A DNA stretch of 64,000 nt from assembly GCF_029873255.1 (NCBI RefSeq), contig NZ_CP123622.1, forward strand, positions 186,001 through 250,000. Direction: 5' to 3'. Of the stretch, positions 17,989 to 25,677 are shown piece by piece. The position numbers were made by a program, and so were the translations under genes. The DNA comes from Pigmentibacter sp. JX0631 (GTDB lineage Bacteria > Bdellovibrionota_B > Oligoflexia > Silvanigrellales > Silvanigrellaceae). Every line of letters starts with the position of its first letter. Within the stretch, counting starts at the first letter, position 1. Under the pieces are notes generated by a model. That model saw only the letters and a program-made list of their open reading frames with translations. It did no database searches and was not told the DNA's origin.

Positions 17989-18540
17989 GACGGTCTCCTT
18001 TGAAGCACCTTTAAAAAAGTGCATCCATTTGTCCAGTTCATTATAGTACTGATCGGGGATTTTGGGAACTTCTAAAAAGTAAAGTTGGAAATCAGAACTA
18101 AAAATATATTTTGTATCAATATCTAAGGTTTTAATTTTAGTAAAAAAATGTTCTTTGTGTTTAAAGAAATTAAAGTTTAAGATATGAATACAAATAGCTG
18201 GTTTTAAAGTTTTGTATTTTTTTCCACTGGTTAATTGTTGTTCATAAAGTTTAGCCCAATAATATAAACACCGTTTTTCATATTCATAGGTATTTTGTAC
18301 TTGGATTTCTATATTGACAAAACTTTCGTTATTGAGTTTTGCCAACACATCTAGCCTAGTTTCCTTATCATCTTCTTGATCTTTATTAATTTCTGTATTT
18401 AAGTAAGTTAAAGAAATAATTTTTTCATCTTCTGGGTAATTTAACACGCTATTTAAAAAGTGGATTAAAACATCTTCTTTCTCCCCAAAAATGCGTTTAA
18501 AGACATAATCATTTTTAATATCAAGCAATTCAAATTCCAT
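17662..18540 (-). CDS. Rpn family recombination-promoting nuclease / putative transposase
   Basis: 292 residues. PD-(D/E)XK nuclease of the Rpn (YhgA-like, PDDEXK_2) family: NDYVFKRIFG at the N-terminus, and the catalytic set D64 (RLDVLAK) with E78-I-Q80 (NIEIQVQ). After the nuclease domain come LYYWAKLYEQQL and VPKIPDQYY, then the variable tail. ATG 18540 has AAAGGAG six bases upstream; the longer TTG start at 18555 would bury that site. Rpn proteins cut DNA, raise RecA-independent recombination, and some act against phages; whether this copy is mobile is not shown. No terminal inverted repeats were seen. Confidence 0.88.
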   Translation of the reverse strand: MEFELLDIKNDYVFKRIFGEKEDVLIHFLNSVLNYPEDEKIISLTYLNTEINKDQEDDKETRLDVLAKLNNESFVNIEIQVQNTYEYEKRCLYYWAKLYEQQLTSGKKYKTLKPAICIHILNFNFFKHKEHFFTKIKTLDIDTKYIFSSDFQLYFLEVPKIPDQYYNELDKWMHFFKGASKETVMAMQTPEIEKAFNTLEYISQDPVARAKYEARRKYELDYNTDMDGAREEGVQIGFAKGKNEGVQIGFAKGINNRNKEIVLNLLANHFPIEMISKLTDLPISEIEKVKNT

Positions 18541-19058
18541 TACAGCTCCTTTCAAGTAAACGGAAAAGCAGCATAAATTAAAAAATATAAAATGTATGGT
18601 TGTTTTAAAATTTGAACAAAAGCAGTAGAAAGTTGGACAAAATTAAAATGTATATAATATTTTTCTTTTCAATTATAAAATGAATATTTTTTCTTTTATA
18701 AAATATGAAGAAAAATTATACCTCTCAGCTTTAGTAAAAAAAATTCAATCATTTCTTTTTTTGCCTTAATAACTTAATTTTACTTTTACATATTTTTTAG
18801 ATATTTTTAAGTCAATTTATAATAAATATTGTAATTTAAAATTGATTTTTTTTAAAAGTAATTATTAAAAAAGTGAACATTTTTTTATTAATAAATTTAT
18901 TTTTAAATTAAATACTATGTATACTAGAGTTTTAAGTTACCAAAAATAATTTATTTCTTTAGTAAGTATTTAATTGCATTATAATTTTTAATTTTGTATA
19001 GACATCCAAAATATTTCTTCCCCGTTCTTTAAATTTATTTTTTAAGGATTACTTTTCT
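18541..19058. other. AT-rich region between the Rpn gene and the secreted-protein operon
   Basis: 518 bases without a gene. It holds the ribosome site of the Rpn gene at its left end, the right direct repeat (18791-18875), and the leader of the operon at its right end, where TTAAGGATT stands just before the ATG at 19059. Long A/T runs; no hairpin or clear sigma70 promoter stands out. Confidence 0.5.
18791..18875 (+). repeat. Right imperfect direct repeat flanking the Rpn locus
   Basis: Partner of 16715-16800, same orientation, sharing the 19-base core at 18815-18833 and alignable flanks. Together they bracket the full Rpn gene and its tandem tails. Confidence 0.45.
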
Positions 19059-20885
19059 ATGCGTAAAATTTGTTATCCCATTTTTTTTCTTCCACTTTTT
19101 AGTGTTTTGAGTTGTCAAAAGGACGGCAAAGTTTCTTCGAATCAAACTCGAAATACAAGTTCAAATCATACAGCTATGATTGAAATTTCAAATCACACAA
19201 TAAAAAATTCTGCTGAAAATCATAAACAAAATTTTTTGGATAGGGCACTAAATAAATTAACCACGACAAATAGTGATGAATTTGAATACACAAAATCAAC
19301 ACCACTACTTGGCCAAGGCTACAATTCAAACAATGATGAATATCTTTCCCAGTGTGTTAGTGATTCTGCTTCAGATATTGAATATTTTGGTCAAGCTACA
19401 ACAGAACCTATGCAACGACTAAACATGACCTATGACCAACTTAATACGATAATAAATGGGAAAGCTAGTGGTAATGTTTCCCTATCCACTTTTTCTGCAA
19501 ACGGAGAATTTGAATATTCATCTAATGCACAACATACTGAAAACAATATCACATTCACAAATATTGTGAATTTTGACAATATAAAATTTAATCTTAGTAA
19601 CCCAGAACTGTCACAATCGGCTTATAGCTTAATAAATTTTACAACAAAACAGGTTAGCCCAATTGCCAATGACGTTTGTGGAAATAAATTTGTCTCGTCT
19701 ATAACACTAGGCGCAAAATTAGCAATTACAGTTAAAATTTCAATGAATGATGCCATTGAAGCAAGAAACATAGGTGGAAAATTAGATGTCAACATGCCTA
19801 ATTTTGGAAGCATTGCAGGTTATTTAAATAGTTTAACTTCTGAAACAGCAAAAAATAAATCAATTTCTATTTATATTATTCAAGTAGGTGGTGATGTCAG
19901 TCAATTAGCGCGCGCTATTCCAAATAATGCATTAAAGTGTAGTTTAGATACTCCCGAAAATAGAGCAGCTTGTTTAGATACCTTAGATGCGTTAATAAAA
20001 TACCAAAAAAGTGTATTCATTCCATCTGTCGTAAATTTAAAATACGAAACAAATAATCTTCATGGACTTGCAACAACGTCGACTGTTTTATCCGACTATA
20101 GAAATAATTCCATCTCATATACTGAACCTACAAATAAATCAAATGCAATTATTCTTGTTAGTCCAACTCCAATAAAATTAGTTGATTCTAACATTAAACT
20201 TTCTAGAAACGAACTTGCAAATTTGTACAAATTTGAAAAATACATTTATTCTAGAACAAAAGAATTACTTTCAATTCGCATGAATGATTATCAAAAAAAC
20301 CTAATTCAAAATATTCAAAATAATGCTGCAGATAACATGAAATTATATAGTCTAGCAGGAAACAGTTGTTATCGGGATATTGAAAATTGTATAGCAAGTA
20401 AAGAATCTGCAATACATAATGCAATAGAGTATGATGCATCAGTACTCGATTTTAAACCCATTTTACCTGCCATGAATATTTCTGGTTTTTGGTTTAATAG
20501 CATTTTAAATATAAGTCTAAATGTAGCGCAAATTGGTATAAATGTTGATACAATATATACAGATGAAAAAAATATTCAGCACCATGACTATGGTATGTTT
20601 ACTAATGCAAATAGTATTCAAGCAGACTCTGAAAGTACGACCACAGTTGAAGATGAAGTCTGTAATTTTAATAAAAAAGTAGTTTATTCTTTAGAGCAAA
20701 AAAATAATAAAAATTATTTGTTGAAGTATGAAAGAATTTTAGAAAATAAATGCGGTATACCTAAATCTTTCTGCGACTTACCCAATGAAAAACTATTTCA
20801 ACAAAGCTGTGAGCCATTAGTTTTTCAGATGATACAAGAACAAAATGTTTTAAATATATTAAATAATTTGGCAAAAAAAATATAA
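19059..20885 (+). CDS. Secreted lipoprotein with MACPF-like core, paralog 1
   Basis: 608 residues. Lipobox FSVLSC puts the lipidated Cys at 19. After a 60-residue linker comes LLGQGYNS (83-90), like the first strand motif of MACPF proteins. DVCGNKFVSSITLGAKL (205-221) sits where MACPF/CDC proteins have (F/Y)GTH(F/Y)...GG, and IQVGGDVSQL follows (274-283). A CS-x-D...C pair comes next. The C-terminal part has SGFWFNS and many beta strands, lipocalin-like. MACPF proteins form membrane pores; that this one does is inference. First gene of a four-gene operon; the next two genes are its paralogs. Confidence 0.6.
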   Translation: MRKICYPIFFLPLFSVLSCQKDGKVSSNQTRNTSSNHTAMIEISNHTIKNSAENHKQNFLDRALNKLTTTNSDEFEYTKSTPLLGQGYNSNNDEYLSQCVSDSASDIEYFGQATTEPMQRLNMTYDQLNTIINGKASGNVSLSTFSANGEFEYSSNAQHTENNITFTNIVNFDNIKFNLSNPELSQSAYSLINFTTKQVSPIANDVCGNKFVSSITLGAKLAITVKISMNDAIEARNIGGKLDVNMPNFGSIAGYLNSLTSETAKNKSISIYIIQVGGDVSQLARAIPNNALKCSLDTPENRAACLDTLDALIKYQKSVFIPSVVNLKYETNNLHGLATTSTVLSDYRNNSISYTEPTNKSNAIILVSPTPIKLVDSNIKLSRNELANLYKFEKYIYSRTKELLSIRMNDYQKNLIQNIQNNAADNMKLYSLAGNSCYRDIENCIASKESAIHNAIEYDASVLDFKPILPAMNISGFWFNSILNISLNVAQIGINVDTIYTDEKNIQHHDYGMFTNANSIQADSESTTTVEDEVCNFNKKVVYSLEQKNNKNYLLKYERILENKCGIPKSFCDLPNEKLFQQSCEPLVFQMIQEQNVLNILNNLAKKI

Positions 20886-20901
20886 TTTCTAAGAGGATCA
20901 T

Positions 20902-22629
20902 ATGATAAAATTATACTACTCAGCTATAGCTTTAAATTTTTTAATTTTTTCTTCTACATTTGCTGATACGTTTATTCCATATTCAAATATGAACAGTATT
21001 TCTTTAGGTTCAGGCTATATCTCAAACAAACAGACTGCTACTTCTAAATGTATAAATGGAAAAATAAATTACACTGGGGTAAATACTGCACAAGAAGATT
21101 TCATTCACAATGCTTCCTATAAACAAATTTATGATAGTCTAACAGGTGGTGTATCAGGCAGCCTAAACTTTTCTTATTTTAATTTAAATGGAAAGTTTGA
21201 CTATGCAAGTAGCACGGCTAGTAATGACTTAAGTTTAAGTTACACTGATATTGTTTCCATAACTCCAAAAATGATTTCCCTCAATAATTATACTTTAAAT
21301 CCAAAACAAAAGGATCTTTTAATTAACAAAGATGGAACTACAACAGATAATGTTGAAGTTATTTGTGGGGATCAGTTTATTAAACAAGCAGTTATTGGTG
21401 CAAAGCTATTTATAAACATAAAATTTTCCTTCAATAATATTGCTGATAAAAAAGATTTTTACGGAAAAATAGGCGCAAATATTTACTCAATTGCCAATAT
21501 TCAAGGGAGTTTAAATGTAAGTGACAAAAAATTACTTGCAAATACAGTTGTGTCAATCCAAGCAAAACAAATAGGAGGAGATCCCTCTCAATTGACTACT
21601 GCAATCCCTGAAGATTCTGTCTATTGTAGCTTAGATGAACAAAGTGAAATTGTTAATGGTAGAAAAATAAATTCTATGCAAAAATGCTTAGATATATTAG
21701 AAAGTTTTTCAACCTATAAGCAAAATTTTGCTACACAATTAATAAATAAAAATTATGACCCCAGCGATTCTAAAGGCTGGGCTTATTTTGGTTGGATTGC
21801 GACACAGTATAAAAATGCTTTGCTGAGTGTTGATGATAAACCCATTCAACTCATTCCAAAAATACCTTCACCACCTTTGGCGCAGGCTATTATAGACACG
21901 AGAAATAAGCTTAAATCAGCATTTGACTTGCAAACTAAATATTCTGGACAAATTGCAGATTTATTTTTATTTAATTTAAAAGCATCTAAGATAAATGAAT
22001 TAAAGTCGTTAACAAAAGTGATTAGCAAAAATTTAGACCTCATTTCTAGTGCTGCTGAACAATGCTTTGGAGATGAAATTATTGATTGTATAGAAACTAG
22101 CAATTTTTATCTCAAAAAAATGACTCCTATTAATGAAAAATTATTGCAAATCAATGAATTTTCAAAAAGTAATTTTTCACTTTTAGGCAGTTGGTATTTA
22201 AAACAAGATAATTTTAATTCGTTTCTAAATTTTTCCTCAAATGGGCAAAAAGTTACTTCAATTGTAAATTTACCTCAAGAACAAAATACAACTATACTAG
22301 CGACTGGTGGCTTCACTGACAATCAAACTCTTTATCTAACAGGTTATGGTGAAAAAGATAAATTTAAAGATAATAGCAAGATAAAATGCATTAAAAATAC
22401 AAGTATCAAAGTTAAATTTTTAGACCCCAATAAAGTAATCGTACAATTTAAATCTCAACCTCCCATGTTTCAATACGATAATAATTGTCCTATCATTGAT
22501 AGTGATTTTTGTATTTTTGAAGCTGGTGACCAACTACCTATAACCGATCATTTGATAATAAATCCCCCTATCTGCAAGCAATACTACTATTCAAACCTAC
22601 CTATTATTCAAGAAATGAGATTAAAATGA
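20902..22629 (+). CDS. Secreted protein with MACPF-like core, paralog 2
   Basis: 575 residues. Signal peptide to about residue 21 (FSSTFA). It carries the same blocks as its neighbours: LGSGYIS (35-41), a Cys at 50, VICGDQFIKQAVIGAKLFI (153-171), KQIGGDPSQL (222-231), YCSLDE with a second Cys in KCLDIL, and a C-terminal beta domain opening with LLGSWYLKQ. That G-x-W start, with later strands, looks lipocalin-like. Not lipidated, unlike paralog 1. It begins 16 bases after paralog 1 with AGAGGATC as ribosome site, and overlaps paralog 3 by four bases. Confidence 0.6.
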   Translation: MIKLYYSAIALNFLIFSSTFADTFIPYSNMNSISLGSGYISNKQTATSKCINGKINYTGVNTAQEDFIHNASYKQIYDSLTGGVSGSLNFSYFNLNGKFDYASSTASNDLSLSYTDIVSITPKMISLNNYTLNPKQKDLLINKDGTTTDNVEVICGDQFIKQAVIGAKLFINIKFSFNNIADKKDFYGKIGANIYSIANIQGSLNVSDKKLLANTVVSIQAKQIGGDPSQLTTAIPEDSVYCSLDEQSEIVNGRKINSMQKCLDILESFSTYKQNFATQLINKNYDPSDSKGWAYFGWIATQYKNALLSVDDKPIQLIPKIPSPPLAQAIIDTRNKLKSAFDLQTKYSGQIADLFLFNLKASKINELKSLTKVISKNLDLISSAAEQCFGDEIIDCIETSNFYLKKMTPINEKLLQINEFSKSNFSLLGSWYLKQDNFNSFLNFSSNGQKVTSIVNLPQEQNTTILATGGFTDNQTLYLTGYGEKDKFKDNSKIKCIKNTSIKVKFLDPNKVIVQFKSQPPMFQYDNNCPIIDSDFCIFEAGDQLPITDHLIINPPICKQYYYSNLPIIQEMRLK

Positions 22630-23861
22630 AAATAAATGTTAAATTGTTTTCATTTTCAAGTATACTCTTTTTAACCAATCCTCTTGTTGCTAATGCTGAA
22701 GATAAAAAATTTCCTGCTGAAGGGTTTGATTCATACCTGCATACATTTCAAGGTAATTGCATTAAACAGGATTTAGATAAACTTTATTATTACGGACAAA
22801 ATACCAATGATATAAATTACTATTTTGATCTTTCTGCTCAGCAAATGGCACATAAACTAGAAACCAAAGGGTCTGGTGGTGTAAATTTTAGAATTATTTC
22901 AGGAAAGACAGAAATAACTTTGAGCAAAGAATATTCCTCTAATCAAAATAGTTTATCTTTTGTTTATGATAATACAATTACTGGGAAATCCGCAATAATA
23001 CATGATCCTACTCTTACTGATTTAGGAAAATCAGCTACTTATTTAACGGAATCTGAAAAAAGAAAAATTTGTGGAAATAAATTTATATCAGCTATTAATT
23101 TAGGTGCCAAATTTTTACTAAATGCAAAATTATTTTTTAAAAATGAAGAAGCTAAATCGCGTTTTTTAGTTACGGTCTCTATGAAATTCTTATGGAAAAC
23201 TTTTACCAGAACTGTAGTAGATGAAAATTTAAGAAAATTTAGTAATGATGTTTCTATTGTTGTTTCAGCTACTCAAATTGGTGGTAGCCAAGCAAAGTTT
23301 CAAAATTTTTTAACCCGCATAGGAGGTAAACCAAATTGTTCATTCGATAATTTACGTCCATGTCAAGAATATTTTCAATCTTTAATTAGATATAGTCAAA
23401 CAGAATTTATAGCACAGTTAAACGATATGCAATATTCGCTTAATCCAGAAGAAGGACCTGTTCCATTATCATTTGTTTTTTCTGACTATTCTAATTTTGG
23501 TTTTCTAAATTTAACCAGTAACTCAACGTTACCTTTAGATTATCAAGCAAACCTAACACAAAAAAATGTTTTAAATAATATTCAAAATAAAATTGAAGAT
23601 GAATATGTTAATAATGAAAGAGCTAGTCAATTTATTTTGAATAAAGATACTTTTCTCTTAACTGATAAACAATTGAAATCAATACAAGAATTACAAGAAG
23701 AATCTAATTTTAATTTAACAAAATTGATATATGCTAAAGAAACTTGTTTATATAATAAATACCAGTGTCTTGAAATACAAAATATTATTTTTCCTCAATT
23801 AGTCAATTATGATTTAGCAACACTAAACCCACAAAACCCAAATAATAAGGAATTTCAATAA
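22626..23861 (+). CDS. Secreted protein with MACPF-like core, paralog 3 (short)
   Basis: 411 residues. Signal peptide MKINVKLFSFSSILFLTNP..ANA. It has the Cys at 45, YYYGQN (like YFGQ in paralog 1), KICGNKFISAINLGAKF (147-163), ATQIGGSQAKF (215-225) and NCSFDNLRPC. The C-terminal GxW beta domain of paralogs 1 and 2 is missing; the chain ends after a helical stretch with a CLYNKYQCLE pair. So this may be a partner subunit rather than a redundant copy (inference). Start and stop overlap neighbours by four and one base, meaning tight coupling. Confidence 0.58.
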   Translation: MKINVKLFSFSSILFLTNPLVANAEDKKFPAEGFDSYLHTFQGNCIKQDLDKLYYYGQNTNDINYYFDLSAQQMAHKLETKGSGGVNFRIISGKTEITLSKEYSSNQNSLSFVYDNTITGKSAIIHDPTLTDLGKSATYLTESEKRKICGNKFISAINLGAKFLLNAKLFFKNEEAKSRFLVTVSMKFLWKTFTRTVVDENLRKFSNDVSIVVSATQIGGSQAKFQNFLTRIGGKPNCSFDNLRPCQEYFQSLIRYSQTEFIAQLNDMQYSLNPEEGPVPLSFVFSDYSNFGFLNLTSNSTLPLDYQANLTQKNVLNNIQNKIEDEYVNNERASQFILNKDTFLLTDKQLKSIQELQEESNFNLTKLIYAKETCLYNKYQCLEIQNIIFPQLVNYDLATLNPQNPNNKEFQ

Positions 23862-25600
23862 TGAAATTAAAATTACTTACCCTACCATTTCTTCTTGCAT
23901 CAGTTGTGCATGCCAATCCTAAATTAAAGGTTGATATTAGTGTCAGTGGTAATAAAATGACTTGTACCCCAACAATTGAAAATGGAAATATTGCCGACTA
24001 TACATTTTCATACCAATGGTTAAGAAGTTTTCAAAATATTAAAAATGATATTTATGGAAAATTTCCAAATAGTGCTTTTGAAGAAAACACCACTACCTTA
24101 CCTACTGTTTCTTTAAAAAATTTAAAGAATGGTATTTTTCATTGGACCCGCTGTAAAATAATTGCAACTCCAAAAGAAGGTAACAAATTATACAGTTTAA
24201 GTATTCCAAAAAAATTGACTGTGATTAATTTAGAAAATGTGCTTAGGGTAACTAATAATAGATTTTTAAAAAATGGTGAATTATATGATATATTATCAGA
24301 TGATAAAGGTCCGTATAAAATAAAAAAACTTAATTTTCCAGAAAAAATCTCTAAAGTTCTAGAAACATCCTTGTTAACAAAAAAAACAATATTTGTTAAC
24401 TACGAAAATGGTAAATTATCGACAATAGATAAACAATTCATAGAATTGCCTTCCACAATATCATTAATTGAAGATAAAGTTTTATATAATGGTCCTAGTG
24501 TTCTTTTAAATAATGGAGATATTTACTACATCGATGATAACAGTCCCTACAAGACATATAAAATATCCTTACCAGCTAGAGCACAGAAAATTTTTAGTAC
24601 TTCATATAATTTTTATGCCCGTCTAGAAAATGGAGAAGTTTATTCTTGGAATAAATCACTAATTAGCAATGAAAATATTATTTATCCAATTGCGAAAGAT
24701 ATTTTAAAAAATATGCTTTTTGTCAATGAAAACCAAGGTTTTTCAAGCACTTATATTTTAAATTCGCAAGGCGAACTTTTTGCAAAAGGTAATAATTATT
24801 GTGGGATCAACATACTAGGATGTTTAGGGATATCAGACACGCAATCAAATTTTGTAGAGAAGGAACAAAAATTAATATTTCCATTACCTGTAGAAAGAAT
24901 TTTAAGTAATGATTTGGATTATCCGACAAGATTCGTTAAATTAGTAGATGGTAGTCTTTGGGGTTGGGGAAATAATATTTCTGACGGTGTAGGCATTGAT
25001 TCAACTGATAATGTAATATCGCAACCACAACAAATAAAGCTCCCTAGTCCTATAAAAGAATTAGTTCAATATCGAAATGAAAATTTTAATTTTTCTGGAT
25101 TTTCTTATCTTGCGTTATTGGAAAATGGAGAGTTATACGGCTGGGGAAAAAATATTTTTAATGCAAATTCACAGTCTATTAACTCAAAATTACCTATCAA
25201 AATTGATTTCCCTAAAAAAATTAAATCTATTAAATATAATGACAGGTTTATTAAAATAATATTTGATGATTACACAAAATATACCGATCAGCCAGACTCT
25301 GTCAAAGTTGCTAAAGATAACATTATAATAAATGAAAATGGAAATCTTTACTTAGTAAAACCCAAATATTTAAATGTCGAACCTATTAATATTAATATTC
25401 CTTCTTCAGTCATCAATACATTTGGTGGAAAGAACTTTAATAACATAATAGAAGGCTATGCAATTACAAAAACTGATGAAATATTTTATTTTAAAATTAA
25501 TGAAAAAAATGAACAGTATTTTAGAAAACTGGAATCTGACCTTGATATTAGTAAAATAATAATTTTAGATGAATATAAAATTATTATTTCAGATGAATAA
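23861..25600 (+). CDS. Secreted RCC1-like beta-propeller protein
   Basis: 579 residues. Signal peptide MKLKLLTLPFLLASVVHA. Residues about 22-115 look like an Ig-type domain (two Cys, in KMTCTP and WTRCKI, and a YQWLR core Trp). The rest is a series of about 50-residue beta repeats with ENGEVYSWN, SQGELFAKGNN, DGSLWGWGNN and ENGELYGWGKN, the strand pattern of RCC1 blades. Its start overlaps the stop of paralog 3 by one base, so it belongs to the same operon. Such propellers bind partners; here it may present or hold the MACPF-like proteins (inference). Confidence 0.72.
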   Translation: MKLKLLTLPFLLASVVHANPKLKVDISVSGNKMTCTPTIENGNIADYTFSYQWLRSFQNIKNDIYGKFPNSAFEENTTTLPTVSLKNLKNGIFHWTRCKIIATPKEGNKLYSLSIPKKLTVINLENVLRVTNNRFLKNGELYDILSDDKGPYKIKKLNFPEKISKVLETSLLTKKTIFVNYENGKLSTIDKQFIELPSTISLIEDKVLYNGPSVLLNNGDIYYIDDNSPYKTYKISLPARAQKIFSTSYNFYARLENGEVYSWNKSLISNENIIYPIAKDILKNMLFVNENQGFSSTYILNSQGELFAKGNNYCGINILGCLGISDTQSNFVEKEQKLIFPLPVERILSNDLDYPTRFVKLVDGSLWGWGNNISDGVGIDSTDNVISQPQQIKLPSPIKELVQYRNENFNFSGFSYLALLENGELYGWGKNIFNANSQSINSKLPIKIDFPKKIKSIKYNDRFIKIIFDDYTKYTDQPDSVKVAKDNIIINENGNLYLVKPKYLNVEPININIPSSVINTFGGKNFNNIIEGYAITKTDEIFYFKINEKNEQYFRKLESDLDISKIIILDEYKIIISDE

Positions 25601-25630
25601 TAAAATATTTTTCATTCTTTAAAACAAAAA

Positions 25631-25658
25631 AACAACCTTAAATTCTTAAGGTTGTTTT
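25631..25658. terminator. Bidirectional terminator
   Basis: Perfect 11-base stem AACAACCTTAA (25631-25641) / TTAAGGTTGTT (25646-25656) with a four-base loop and T-runs on both sides. It lies between the convergent ends of the four-gene operon and the lipoprotein gene and can serve both. Confidence 0.88.
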
Positions 25659-25677
25659 AATCACATTAAAATGAAAT

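Larger units (their letters stand above)
16887..18024 (-). repeat. Three tandem copies of the Rpn C-terminal coding segment
   Basis: Units 16887-17256, 17257-17638 and 17639-18024. Each holds the 3' flank TAAAGAAAAGT..ATG.TGAGAAACTAA, a reading frame ending in ISEIEK-(L/V)-KN, and its start at ATGCACTTTTTTAAAGG. The units are nearly identical except in a stretch coding for 12-residue repeats, which changes their lengths. The right unit is the tail of the full-length gene; the homology stops exactly at the Met codon of KWMHFFKG. The two spacers between frames (17237-17279 and 17619-17661) are 43 bases each and almost identical. Confidence 0.95.

Noticed and set aside
16887-18555. Rpn locus as a classical insertion sequence
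   Set aside because: No terminal inverted repeats, target-site duplication or DDE transposase; Rpn is a nuclease family often annotated as transposase only by name.
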